DNA of 64,000 bases from Neoceratodus forsteri (taxonomy: Eukaryota > Chordata > Ceratodontiformes > Ceratodontidae). Below are positions 1 to 12,400 of this stretch, piece by piece. How positions within the stretch are numbered: position 1 is the stretch's first letter; each line of letters begins with the position of its first letter. The notes under the pieces are model-generated. The model was not told the origin of the DNA and did no database searches. It worked only from the letters and a program-made list of their open reading frames with translations. A program made the translations under genes and the position numbers. The stretch lies in contig JADMNL010000028.1 of assembly GCA_016271365.2 (NCBI GenBank), positions 54,268,001-54,332,000 on the forward strand. The letters are read 5' to 3'.

Positions 1-1065
1 CCCTCACACTCCTCGCTTGAGACTCTGCAGCAACTAACCGCTCATTGGTATCGAAACCCCTCACACTTCTATTTGAGACTCTGCAGCAACTAACCGCTCA
101 TTGGTATCGTAGAAACCCTCACACTCCCCGCTTGAGACTCTGCAGCAACTAACCGCCATTGGTATCAGAAACCCTCGCACTCCCCGCTTGAGACTCTGCA
201 GCAACTAACCGCCATTGGTATCAGTAAACCCCTCGCACTCCCCGTTTGAGACTCTGCAGCAACTAACCGCTCATTGGTATCGTAAAACCCTCACACTCCC
301 CGTTTGAGACTCTGCAGCAACTACCGCTCATTGGTATCTAAAACCCCTGCACTCCCCTGCTTGAGACTCTGCAGCAACTAACCGCTCATTGGTATCATAA
401 AACCCCTCGCACTTCTGCTTGAGACTCTGCAGCAACTTACCGCCATTGGTATCAGAAACCCCTCGTCTCCCGCTTGAGACTCTGCAGCAACTAACCGCTC
501 ATTGGTATCGTAAACCCTCGCACTCCGCTTGAGACTCTGCAGCAACTAACCGCTCATTGGTATCAGAAAACCCTCGCCACTCGTTTGAGACTCTGCAGCA
601 ACTAACCGCCATTGGTATCATGAAACCCTCCACTCCCCGTTTGAGACTCTGCAGCAACTAACCGCTCATTGGTATCGAAAACCCCTCGCACTCCCCGTTT
701 GAGACTCTGCAGCAACTAACCGCTCATTGGTATCGTAAAACCCCTCGCACTCTCCCCGTTTGAGACTCTGCAGCAACTAACCGCTCATTGGTATCGTAAA
801 ACCCCTCGCACTCCCCGTTTGAGACTCTGCAGCAACTAACCGCCATTGGTATCAGAAACCCCTCGTACTCCCCTGCTTGAGACTCTGCAGCAACTAACCG
901 CCATTGGTATCAGAAACCCTCGCACTCTCGCTTGAGACTCTGCAGCAACTAACCGCTCATTGGTATCGTAAAACCCCTCGCACTTCCGCTTGAGACTCTG
1001 CAGCAACTAACCGCTCATTGGTATCAGAAACCCCTCGCACTCCCTTTTGAGACTCTGCAGCAACT

Positions 1066-1365
1066 AACCGCTCATTTATATGGTAAAGCCTCACACTCCC
1101 TTTTGAGACTCTGCAGCAACTAACCGCCATTTATATGGTAAAGCCCATCACACTCCCCCCTTTTGAGACTCTACAGCAACTAACCGCTCATTTATATGGT
1201 AAAGCCCCTCACACTCCCCCTTTGAGACTCTGCAGCAACTAACCGCTCATTTATATGGTAAAGCCCCTCACACTCCCTTTGAGACTCTGCAGCAACTAAC
1301 CGCTCATTTTATAGGTAAAACCCCTCACACTCCCCTTTTGAGACTCTGCAGCAACTAACCACCAT
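1066..1365. repeat. Type II block in the minisatellite (first)
   Basis: About five consecutive units carry TTTATATGG (or TTTTATAGG) instead of TTGGTATC, and the T-rich CCTTTTGAG lead-in. Type I units lie on both sides. The two diagnostic differences switch together, so the block looks like a duplicated segment of one lineage rather than scattered mutation. Confidence 0.9.
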
Positions 1366-2230
1366 TGGTATCAGAAACCCCTCACACCCCCTGCTTGAGA
1401 CTCTGCAGCAACTAACCGCCTCATTGGTATCGAGAAACCCTCACACTCCCCCTTTGAGACTCTGCAGCAACTAACCGCTCATTGGTATCGTAAAACCCCT
1501 CGCACTCCCGTTTGAGACTCTGCAGCAAACCGCTCATTGGTATCGTAAAACCCTCACACTCCCCCTGCTTGAGACTCTGCAGCAACTAACCGCCATTGGT
1601 ATCGTAAACCCCTCACACTCCCCGCTTGAGACTCTGCAGCAACTAACCGCCTATTGGTATAGAAACCCCTCACTCCCCTGCTTTGAGACTCTGCAGCAAC
1701 TAACCGCCATTGGTATCGAAACCCCTCACGCCTCTGCTTGAGACTCTGCAGCAACTAACCGCTCATTGGTATCGTAAAACCCTCACTCCCCGCTTGAGAC
1801 TCTGCAGCAACTAACCGCTCATTGGTATCGAAAAACCCTCACACTCCCCCCGTTTGAGACTCTGCAGCAACTAACCGCTCATTGGTATCGTAAAACCCCT
1901 CACACTCCCCCCGTTTGAGACTCTGCAGCAACTAACCGCTCATTGGTATCGTAAAACCCCTCACACTCCCCCCGTTTGAGACTCTGCAGCAACTAACCGC
2001 TCATTGGTATCGTAAAACCTCTCACACTCCCCCGTTTGAGACTCTGCAGCAACTAACCGCTCATTGGTATCGTAAACCCCTCGCACTCCCCCGTTTGAGA
2101 CTCTGCAGCAACTAACCGCTCATTGGTATCAAAACCCCTCAGACCTCCTGCTTTGAGACTCTGCAGCAACCAACTCACCATTGGTACTGTAAACCCCTCG
2201 CACTCTCGCTTGAGACTCTGCAGCAACTAA

Positions 2231-2405
2231 CCGCTCATTTATATGGTAAAGCCCTCACACTCCCCCTTTTGAGACTCTGCAGCAACTAACCGCTCATTTA
2301 TATGGTAAAACCCCTCACACTCCCCTTTGAGACTCTGCAGCAACTAACCGCTTTTTATATGGAAAACCCCTCACACTCCTTTTGAGACTCTGCAGCAACT
2401 AACCC
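2231..2405. repeat. Type II block in the minisatellite (second)
   Basis: Three consecutive units of the TTTATATGG type with the T-rich lead-in lie between type I units. The entry unit at about 2,215 still has the type I lead-in CGCTTGAG followed by TTTATATGG, so the exchange junction lies inside that unit. Confidence 0.88.
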
Positions 2406-5324
2406 TCATTGGTATCAGAAACCCCTCACACTCGCTTGAGACTCTGCAGCAACTAACCGCTCATTGGTATCAGAAAACCTCACACTCTCTGCTTGAGACT
2501 CTGCAGCAACTAACCGCCATTGGTATCAGAAACCCCTCACACTCCCGCTTGAGACTCTGCAGCAACTAACCGCTCATTGGTATCGAAACCCTCCACTCCC
2601 CCGCTTGAGACTCTGCAGCAACTACCATTGGTATGTGAAACCCCCACTCTCCCCGTTTGAGACTCTGCAGCAACTAACGCTCATTGGTATCGAAACCCCT
2701 CACACTCCCCTGTTTGAGACTCTGCAGCAACTAACCGCTCATTGGTATCGAAAACCCTCACTCCCCTGCTTGAGACTCTGCAGCAACTAACCGCTCATTG
2801 GTATCGTGAAACCCCTCACTCCTGCTTGAGACTCTGCAGCAACTAACCGCTCATTGGTATCAGAAACCCCTCAGACTCCTGCTTGAGACTCTGCAGCAAC
2901 TAACCGCTCATTGGTATCAGAAACCCTCCCTCCCTGCTTGAGACTCTGCAGCAACTAACCGCTCATTGGTATCGTAAAACCCCTCGCACTCCCTGCTTGA
3001 GACTCTGCAGCAACTAACCGCCATTGGTATCGGAAACCCCTCCCTGCTTGAGACTCTGCAGCAACTAACCGCCATTGGTATCAGAAACCCCTCACCCTGC
3101 TTGAGACTCTGCAGCAACTAACCGCCATTGGTATCAGAAACCCCCACTCCCCGCTTGAGACTCTGCAGCAACTAACCGCCATTGGTATCAGAAACCCCTC
3201 GCACTCCTGCTTGAGACTCTGCAGCAACTAACCGCCATTGGTATCAGAAAACCCTCGCACTCCCCCTGCTTGAGACTCTGCAGCAACTAACCGCCATTGG
3301 TATCGTAAAACCCTCGCACTCCCTGCTTGAGACTCTGCAGCACCAACCGCCATTGGTATCAGAAACCCCTCGCACTTCTGCTTGAGACTCTGCAGCAACT
3401 AACCGCCATTGGTATCAGAAACCCTCAGACTCTCGCTTGAGACTCTTGCAGCACCAACCGCCATTGGTATCAGAAACCCTGCACTCCCCCTGCTTGAGAC
3501 TCTGCAGCAACCAACCGCCATTGGTATCAGAAACCCTCAGACTCCTGCTTGAGACTCTGCAGCAACTAACCGCTTATTGGTATCAGAAACCTCGACTCCC
3601 CTCTTGAGACTCTGCAGCACTAACCGCCATTGGTATCAGAAACCCTCGCACTCTGCTTGAGACTCTGCAGCAACTAACCGCCATTGGTATCAGAACCTCC
3701 ACTTGCTTGAGACTCTGCAGCAACCAATCATCATTGGTATCGTAGAAACCTCTCGCACTCCGCTTGAGACTCTGCAGCAACTAACTGCCATTGGTATAGA
3801 AACCTCCTCACTCCTGCTTGAGACTCTGCAGCAACTAACCGCTCATTGGTATCAGAAACCTCGCACTCCTCGCTTGAGACTCTGCAGCAACTAACCGCTC
3901 ATTGGTATCAGAAACCTCCACTCCCCGCTTGAGACTCTGCAGCAACTAACCGCCATTGGTATCAGAAACCCTCGCAGACTCCCCTTGCTAGACTCTGCAG
4001 CAACTAACCGCCATTGGTATCAGAAACCTCCACTCCCCTGCTTGAGACTCTGCAGCAACTAACCGCTCATTGGTATCAGAAACCCCTCACGACTCCCGCT
4101 TGAGACTCTGCAGCAACTAACCCATTGGTATCAGAAACCCCTCGACTTCTGCTTGAGACTCTGCAGCAACCAACCGCTCATTGGTATCAGTAAACCCTCA
4201 CACTCTCCGCTTGAGACTCTGCAGCAACTAACCTCCATTGGTATCGAAACCCTCACACTCTCCCTGCTTGAGACTCTGCAGCAACTAACCGCCATTGGTA
4301 TCAGAAACCCCTCAGACTCTCGCTTGAGACTCTGCAGCAACTAACCGCTATTGGTATCAGAAACTCCTCGCCCCTGCTTGAGACTCTGCAGCAACTAACC
4401 GCCATTGGTATCAGAAAACCCTCGCGACTCTCTGCTTGAGACTCTGCAGCAACCAACCGCTCATTGGTATCTGAAACCCTCATGACTCTGCTTGAGACTC
4501 TGCAGCAACTAACCGCCTATTGGTATCAGAAACCCTCGCACTCCCCGCTTGAGACTTCTGCAGCAACAACCGCCATTGGTATCAGAAACCTCGCACTCCC
4601 CGCTTGAGACTCTGCAGCAACTAACCGCCATTGGTATCAGAAACCCCTCGACTCTCCTGCTTGAGACTCTGCAGCAACTAACCGCCATTGGTATCGTGAA
4701 ACCCTCGCACTCCCCGCTTGAGACTCTGCAGCAACCAACCGTCCATTGGTATCAGAAACCCTCGCACTCCTGCTTGAGACTCTGCAGCAACTAACCGCCA
4801 TTGGTATCAGAAACCCCTCAGACTCTCTGCTTGAGACTCTGCAGCAACTAACCGCTCATTGGTATCAGAAACCCTCGCACTTCGCTTGAGACTCTGCAGC
4901 AACCAACCGCTCATTGGTATCAGAAACCCTCCAGACTCCCGCTTGAGACTCTGCAGCACCAACCGCTCATTGTATCAGAAACCCCTCGCACTCTCTGCTT
5001 GAGACTCTGCAGCAACTAACCGCATTGGTATCAGAAACCCCCTACTCCTGCTTGAGACTCTGCAGCAACTAACCGTCATGGTATCAGAACCCTCGCACTC
5101 TGCTTGAGACTCTGCTGTAACTAACCGCCATTGGTATCAGAAACCCTCGTGACTTCGCTTGAGACTTCGTACAACTAACCGCCATTGATTTAACTTGAGA
5201 CTTGAGACTCATCAATACTTCATCGTGAAAGCCGACTCTTGACCTTGCAGCAACCAACCGCTCATTGCATCGTAGAACCCCTCGGACTCCCCTTTGAGAC
5301 CCAGCAACTAACCGCTTATTTGTA

Positions 5325-6372
5325 TCGTAACCTCGTCTTTTGAGACTCTGCAGAACCAACCGCTCATTTATATCGTAAAGCCCCTCGCTCACTCCTTTTG
5401 AGACTCTGCAGCAACTAACCGCTCATTTTTATGGTAAAGCCCCTCACACTCCACCCTTTTGAGACTCTGCAGCAACTAACCGCTCATTTATATGGTAAAG
5501 CCCCTCACCTCCCCCTTTTGAGATTCTGCTGCAACTAACGCTCATTTATATGGTAAAAGCCCTCACACTCCCCCTTTGAGACTCTGCAGCAACTAACCGC
5601 CATTTATATGGTAAACCCCTCACACTCCCCTTTGAGACTCTGCAGCAACTAACCGCTCATTTATATGGTAAACCCTCACACCCCCTTTTGAGACTCTGCA
5701 GCAACTAACCTGGCTCTATTTATATGGTAAAACCCCTCACCTCCCCTTTTGAGACTCTGCAGCAACTAACGCTCATTTATGTGGTAAAACCCCTCACTCC
5801 CCTTTTGAGACTCTGCAGCAACTAACCGCTCATTTATATGGTAAACCCTCACACTCCTTTTGAGACTCTGCAGCAACTAACTGCTCATTTATATGGTAAA
5901 ACCCTCACACTCCTCTTTTGAGACTCTGTAGCAACTAACTGCTCATTTATATGGTAAAACCCTCACACTCCCCTTTTGAGACTCTGTAGCAACTAACCGC
6001 TCATTTATATGGTAAAACCCTCACACCCCTTTTGAGACTCTGCAGCAACTAACCGCTCATTTATTTGGTAAAACCCCTCACACTCCCCCCTTTGAGATTC
6101 TGCTGCAACTAACTGCTCATTTATATGGTAAAGCCCCTCACATTCCCCCCTTTGAGACTCTGCAGCAACTAACCACTCATTTATATGGTAAAACCCCTCA
6201 CACTCCCCCCTTTTGAGACTCTGCAGCAACTAACCACTCATTTATATGGTAAAACCCCTCACACTCCCCCCTTTTGAGACTCTGTAGCAACTAACCGTCC
6301 ATTTATATCATAAAACCCCTCACATTCCCCTCTTTTAATACTCTGTATCGATTAACCACTCATTTATATTGT
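5325..6372. repeat. Type II block in the minisatellite (third, terminal)
   Basis: About 18 units of the TTTATATGG type run to the right edge of the array. Just before the block, about 5,100-5,340, the units are heavily disturbed: the core is broken, spacings are irregular, and one unit has TTTGTATCG, intermediate between the two types. Copies at 6,290-6,372 have lost the core match, marking the array end. Confidence 0.9.
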
Positions 6373-7579
6373 AGTCACATCTGGTATCTATAGAATGGGA
6401 ATAGTTTGTTACGTTCTATGGAATCCTTTTGTTCTGGTTGCAACAATGGATGTAATTGAGTGACGTCGTGTGATGTCATAGCACTGCAGAGGTGTTGCAG
6501 GAAGAACTTAATTAGGGTTATTAGTAGCCATAGTGCTAATATGACCACTACAAGTTCTGCCATCTAATGGAGAACAGTAGCACCCCAGTCACCAAATACA
6601 CTTGTAAGCCATGACCATGGGTCCCATATTTATGTGTAGCAAGCTTAAAAAAATGCAAGGCTGTAATTTCCCAAAAAACTATGACAGCATAGCCTGGACA
6701 CCTGTACATTAATACAATTCCATAATTAAAGTTTTTGATACATTTTGTAGCTACAATTTCTGAGACATGCCGTAATCAAATTTCTTGGTTACAAGATGTA
6801 CCTGACATTTTGCCAAGACAGGGAAGTTATTCTCACCCTTGAGGGAAAACAAATGGTGACAGAATAGTATATTTATCAAAAATAACTTTTGTTTTGGGAG
6901 CCAGAAAGCATATGAGAGAAGTGACTAGCTTGCTACAAATGTCAAAGTAACCTTGTATCAGTAACCAAATGAGGTATCTCATTATTTCTTATCAGTTTTC
7001 TGTTAAACATATTTTTTTAACACAAGAGAATTATATGATGAGAGACTTTTTATAGTCAAGGCTAAACACAGCTGTGTGCATATCTCAGCCACAGCCTCAC
7101 CTTATGCTTTCAGCTATTTTCTTCATTAAAGTCTTACACACACATATATTAAATGACATGGTGGTATTTAGCCACTTGCAGCCTTTTGCTATTAGATATA
7201 CTAATTTGCTTGTTGGCATCATTTAGTCATTTACTAACCATTTTTACCTTTTACTAGCCCTTTAGCAATCCTCACTAGCCATTTTACACCTTTCTATTTC
7301 CTCAATCTTTTGGTTAGCCAACTACATATTGTTGATAAAAGTTTGACCACTTATTACTAAAACCGTGGCCACTTACCAATTTTAATATTTTCCACACTGA
7401 AGATAAGAGGCCCCTGAGGGACTCGAACATTCACAAAAATTGAACATAAATGTAAAGATATTAGTTATTAACTGAAGGTTAAAAAACAAACTAAACATTT
7501 CTACTTTTAGACTGTTAGACTAGGTGAATAGGTATATGATTTAAAACTGGTTGCCAGCATACAGATAGTCAAGGCATTT
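6373..7579. other. AT-rich DNA, no gene seen
   Basis: No open frame with recognisable protein similarity and no RNA gene was found. Around 7,165-7,320 the text TAGCCATTT and variants recur in a loose, degenerate way, but no clear unit could be set. Confidence 0.6.
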
Positions 7580-7749
7580 ATAACAAGCATTTGTCAATGC
7601 CGAATGTTTGCTTGCTGGCATTGGCAGTGGTAATGTAGAAGTTATAGAGCTGTGTAATAGGAATGGCAGTGAAGTACTGAACTGAAGCCAACTCTACCAC
7701 TACCCTGCAGAGAGTGACAGGCATTTGGGTGTGCGTTTGGGTCATTTCT

Positions 7750-8340
7750 AGGAATTTTTTCACCAAATTTCCAACATAGCCATTTTAAGACCTCTGCTCA
7801 TGAACAGTGTCACTGTGATTTTCTTAATTTGTCCCGTACATTGATTTCGCACACCAACTGCGCCATTGTGCGCTACATGGGCGGAAACACGTTTTGGGTG
7901 AGATGTGAAAAATGACAGCTGTACTGCTCATAAGAAGGTGTGGTAAAATGGCAATGTTGAAAATCTGGAGTGAAAATATTGAAAGTTCGCAAACTTACGG
8001 CGTCGTCAGAACTGCTTAACGACACTTGTAAAACAGTCATTTTAGGAATATTTTCACCAAATTTTCAACATAGTCACTTTAAGACCTCTGCTCATGAACA
8101 GTGTCATTGTGATTTTCTTAATTTGTCCCGCGACATTGATTTCCAAGACACCGACTGCACCATTGTGCACTACATGGCAGAAACTCATTTTGGGTGAGAT
8201 GTGAAAATGACAGCTATACTGCTCATAAGAAGATAATGGTGAAATGGCAATGTTGAAAATCTGGAGTGAAAATATTGAAATTACGCAACTTACGAGCCTG
8301 CGTAGGAACTGCGCAACACACGCTCGTAAAACAGTCATTT
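7750..8340 (-). repeat. Module E, two tandem ~295 bp units
   Basis: Equivalent points (ACCAAATTTTCAACATAG and variant) lie at about 7,762 and 8,056, which is 294 bp apart. Each unit is itself an imperfect inverted repeat: the segment after TTTTCAACAT on one strand resembles the segment after TTTTCAACAT on the other strand. The same unit recurs at 25,790-26,785, 27,700-28,311, 30,270-30,584, 34,000-34,505, 35,656-35,930, 45,070-45,475 and 51,338-52,330. Confidence 0.85.
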
Positions 8341-8344
8341 CTTG

Positions 8345-8552
8345 GAATTTTTACACCAAATTTTCAACATGGGGTTTTTGGGACCCCTTCTCATGATTGA
8401 TGTTATTGTCATGGCATTATTCAGGCCTGAAGGGTGATTTCACAGTCACTACGCAAAATCACCCTTCGGGCCCGAAAAATGCCATGACAGTGACATCATT
8501 CATGAGAAGGGGTCCTAAAAACCCCATGTTGAAAATTTGGTGCAAAAATTCC
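8345..8552. repeat. Module D, long palindrome with ~95 bp arms
   Basis: The left arm (CCAAATTTTCAACATGGGG ... GGCCTGAAGGGTGATTT) is matched in reverse complement by the right arm ending at about 8,552. The centre is near 8,448. Arms of this length can form a hairpin or cruciform. Confidence 0.85.
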
Positions 8553-8629
8553 CAAAAATGCCTGAGATATGCACTAAAGTTGAAACCCCCCTATCTAGCC
8601 CATTATACAGCTTACCGGCATTTCCTCAG

Positions 8630-8700
8630 TCTCGTGGTCGGCTTTTGAAGAGTGCAGACATGTTCCCGGTCCACGAAGATCATTGCACTGAGGTCCAGAG
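8630..8700 (+). other. Exon-like block in module C (copy 1)
   Basis: A 71 bp segment is bordered by TTTCCTCAG on the left and by GCAAGT on the right. In the sister copies the right border is GTAAGT, a consensus splice donor. About 95 bp further on, TTATTTTCCAG precedes GTTG. These sites resemble acceptor, donor and second acceptor. No transcript evidence is available, so use as an exon is inference. Confidence 0.5.
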
Positions 8701-8825
8701 GCAAGTGGAGTGAGGGGTTGGGGTGTGTGGGAGGCAGGTGCACAGTGGTGGGTGTGGGTTGTGGGAAGGTGTGTGGGAGACTACGGGGACCGCTTATTTT
8801 CCAGGTTGAAAAAAATTAGACGACA

Positions 8826-9160
8826 GTGACATTTGCCATGCTGGGGTGGGCTCAGAATGGCACAAGGATGAGGGGCATTCAGCCAATGGGGGATTGGACA
8901 CCCCTGTCGGCCATGACAGTTGTTGCCATGCTGTAGTGGGCTCCCAGTGTGGCACCTTGTACTTGGGGGGAGTAAAGCTGATGGGGGATTGGGCACCCCC
9001 ATCAGTGATAGTATGTGGGGAGGGAGACACATTGAAGCCGATGGGGGATTGGGGACCCCCATCGCTATTAGCAGGCATTTTGGGGGGAGCACAGCACAAG
9101 CTGAGGGGGTATTGGGCACCGCCATCAGCTATACATGTGTGCGGGTGGAGGGAGTTTCTG
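8826..9160 (-). repeat. Module B, GC-rich hairpin repeats
   Basis: Several repeats of the theme GGGGGATTGG-CACCCCCATC and of the hairpin TGCCAYGCTGGG ... CCCAGYRTGGCA occur here in reverse orientation. It matches the B modules at 25,020-25,335, 27,045-27,235, 35,025-35,305 and 50,585-50,880. The open frames here are not conserved between copies. Confidence 0.75.
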
Positions 9161-9408
9161 TGTGTGTGTGTAGGGGGAGCTGCGCATGAGCAGGTGATAT
9201 TTTATCGCTGCTCACTCAAGCGTAGCTCCCCCTTTCAACTGTATGCCACTGCATTTTGGAGCGTGTCATAGACAGCTGCAGAATGCATTGGCTTACAGGG
9301 GCTGTGCCTGCCAGCACACTGACTGAATTGGAGGAGGAGGTGACACACCTCCGAAATCTCGGATGATGGCACTATGTTTCTTGCACATGCGTGCAAGCAA
9401 ACATAAAA

Positions 9409-12400
9409 AGCATCCTGTTTTGGAGTTGGTACAGGGGTGGTTACAGATGGAACACAAATTGTGAGTTTGTAAAACATAATACAGAATTGAAGTATGTCAA
9501 CACCACAATTGAAATATGTGAAAAAAATGCTAACATGTGACACCACATATAACACAATATAACATAACAATTTTATTGATGAAAAAGAGTTCATGGAATC
9601 CACTTTGAGAGTGAATGAGGTAGATGCTACCTTGTGTTGAGGTGTGGCACACCCTTGGAGCTTGATTGAAGAATCTGTTGATACTGTCTCTTGACAGAAA
9701 AGTCCTTATAAAACATAATAGTCCATGAAATTAACAGTTCATAAGTTTATATAAGTAACCACAGGTTGGTGTAGTTACAGTACAGGTGAAATGTCATTTG
9801 CAGAATGGTGGTAACCTCCACAAGGCATATGGGCAATGCAGACAGTAATTTAAAACGAAACAGCAGCATAGTAGAAAAGTCAGTGTTCATTTTGCTGGCT
9901 GCTAGATGACTGATTAGCAGACACACTGGCCAGGGGTGCATTGAGTCCTTTTAATGGAGTAGCCACACACACACACTGGAATGGCATTTGTGTTGTGGTA
10001 GTTGATTACACCCCGGCTTAAAGATTAACAGTCCATAAAAAGGTAACAATTGACAATAAACCATTAAGAACACAGTCCATAACAGAGCAATATGGTTGTA
10101 GAAAGTACCAGCAATGTTTGGAACATGCAGCAGTGAAGAAAATGGATGTATTGCTTGAAGGTCAATTGAAGAAGAATCTTCTTGCTGAAGCTAGGGATTG
10201 TTCCTAACCCAGACTCCTAACTTCATAGTAAGCAGAAACAATAAGCTTGATTGCAGAGTCTGAACTGACTGGACCTTCTTCAGTTGATTTAAAGTTCTAC
10301 AAATAGGTGTAATTTTAGCAAAACATTACACTTGCAGAGGTAATAATAACTAGATTCATGCAATAGTCCTTATAAGGAACCAGTCAGGCACAAAGATGGT
10401 GATAACATCAAAACTGTGGCAGTTATTTTTCTTTTTTAAGGAACAAGATGAAGGTCTTGGCAACATAGATGAAAGTATTACTGCTGTTGAACGTGGAGAT
10501 CTTATGTGTGCCACACCGTGGAAACCTGCAAACTTGCAAAGTGTGTTAGACACTGAGTTAAAAACACATAAATAACAATCTTTTAAACCATTGACTTTTT
10601 GTTTTGTAAAGAGTGGTGTGACAGGCCTAAATTCTGGCAATTAGAAAAGAAAAAAGAAAAATGGGACATCAACCGCACACCTGGGGGTGCAGGCGAGGTT
10701 CAATTATACCATTTGACCATCTGTAAAATCATGACAATGTTATGGTTACCTCCTGCTTTTAAATCACAGAAGCAGTTATGACAGTGATGAACATTATTTC
10801 CCTGTCTGTTGCAAGCAGGCCTGACTGAGACCTGAGTTATAAAATCTTGTAATGTTACAATAACATGCTTCAAACATATAGTTCATAGCAATATGTCTGT
10901 TACACAATGCAATTAGTGGGACAAATACATATGTTGGCCTATGTCAATTTAATAACAGTGCTTATTGCACCTGTGACAAGTGAAAAGGTCTACCTTCTTT
11001 ACCCTGTATAGTGAAATACTCCAAAGTACTGAGTAGGGTAAGGCTTGAAGCATAGGTTTGGAGTACAATCTAAATTCTGCATATTATAATTGTTAAAATT
11101 TAAAATGACAAAACCTGCATACAGTGCACTCATTCTTCAGGGGTACCTGTGAGTATAAGACAAACAGAGCATTAATTTTACTTTTGGCTTTGCTTTGGAA
11201 CATATTGTAGGGTAATTGCAATGCTGGTCCCAGTATTTAGGTTTGGTTATGAGCATTAAAAACGTTATACATGTGAGTTACTTTCCCGAATATACATGAT
11301 GACAGTGTAGCAAGACGTATATCAAAACATTATAACATAAACATGAAACATAAGCATGTTTGTAACAGAACAATTTCGTATTGAGCACAATGCATAAAAT
11401 ACATTTTAAACAACACATATAGACTGTAAACTTAGCTTAGAGTCCAGAAATGTTAGAGTATTGTGAATTTACTGGTTGAAAAATGCATTCATTGCTGTAA
11501 GGCTATGACAAAAGTTGTTTTACATTTGTTTTGACAGGATAAGAATGTTGAAAAGACAATCAAAAGAATGAATATATGTGGACATACATACACAACTTCA
11601 CCCTCCAGCATAACTGATTATTGCTGGAGGGCAGAAGCCTTTGTACCAATAATAGGTGAGATTTAACTGTTTGCACATAGAAAAGCAGAAGGGTTGGGTT
11701 GGGTTATGCTGTTAAATACCATGGGTCTTTTTTTTTTTAAACTCTGTAACAAGAAACAATTATTGCAAATACACATTTTCTTTATTTACCCTTTGGGGGG
11801 ACAGTGATATACTTGCAACCTTTTGTGGGTATTACACTGGAAGGGGAGGAAGGTAGCTTACCCTCCTCCAAGCTCCTACTGGTGGAAGAGACAGCTCGAA
11901 TACTGTAGTAATAAAAGGTTAGCTGTGATGGTGTACATGATCCCACCTACTACACTTTAAATTATAACAAGATAATATTACAATTAGTTTAATAAGTTTC
12001 ATACCTTACTATAAGATGGGAACTTCTTTTCTCTAGAAGAAAGAGAAGAAACACAGACAAAATAAAAATACTAAATATACAAGTTTAAAATAAAACAAGA
12101 TTATTTCCATAGGATAAAAGAAGCCAAGCATCCACTGGTTCCTCTTATCTAAAGTAAGACAAAATGTCAGCTGAGTTTATAAAGATCCGGATTAATGGAA
12201 CACACGCATTTGCGTATCTCTTAGAATGCATTTAAAAAGAAAAAATGATTACACCATGTCACACATATAAAACAAAAGCCATTGTTTTTAACTGTAGATA
12301 GTAAACTCTCAAAACAGCTGTAATAGTCCTTTTTAAAAGTGACCTGCATAAATATAAAAAGTAAGTAATAATAAAAAAAATATGGGAGATGATGAATAAT

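Larger units (their letters stand above)
1..6372. repeat. Minisatellite, ~110 copies of a 56-60 bp unit
   Basis: A tandem array that begins before the window. Each unit carries a nearly invariant core, GAGACTCTGCAGCAACTAAC (with a PstI site), followed by a short AT-rich variable part and a C-rich spacer of variable length. Core starts at 19, 75, 134, 190 and 248 give spacings of 56-59 bp. Two unit types exist. Type I has TTGGTATC after the core and CGCTTGAG or CGTTTGAG before it. Type II has TTTATATGG after the core and CCTTTTGAG before it. Most length changes are in the C-rich spacer. The last copies near 6,290-6,372 are degenerate, as expected at an array edge. The short open frames inside it are by-products of the repetition, not genes. 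The family is not recognised. Confidence 0.97.
7580..9408 (-). mobile_element. Modular element copy 1 (A-B-C-D-E-T, minus orientation)
   Basis: Read on the minus strand, the modules follow the same order as in the copy at 50,284-54,166. A is at 9,408-9,170 (starts ATGTTTGCTTGC, with the hairpin CTTGCACGCATGTGCAAG). B is at 9,160-8,826 (GC-rich). C is at 8,800-8,560 (exon-like block). D is at 8,552-8,345 (palindrome). E is at 8,340-7,750 (two ~295 bp units). The end T is at 7,745-7,583 (AACAAGCATTTGTCAATGCC). The 12-mer ATGTTTGCTTGC occurs near both ends in opposite orientation. No transposase frame was seen. It is probably a non-autonomous DNA element, but the class is unknown and the exact termini are inferred. 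Confidence 0.75.

Noticed and set aside
1..6372. Open frames of 60-102 residues on both strands, with repeated peptides of LETLQQL and RLVAAESQ type
   Set aside because: They follow the tandem unit, change frame with each spacer indel, and occur on both strands. No conserved start or full-array frame exists.
1..6372. Resemblance to a CRISPR array (conserved ~20 bp core with variable spacers)
   Set aside because: The spacers are variants of one sequence, not unique, and the context is vertebrate retroelements.
8846..9271. A 141-residue frame and overlapping frames in GC-rich module B
   Set aside because: They are not kept in the other B copies and are explained by the hairpin repeats lacking stops.
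10356..10640. A 94-residue minus-strand frame in the AT-rich region
   Set aside because: It is short, has no motif and no exon-like borders, and is expected by chance.
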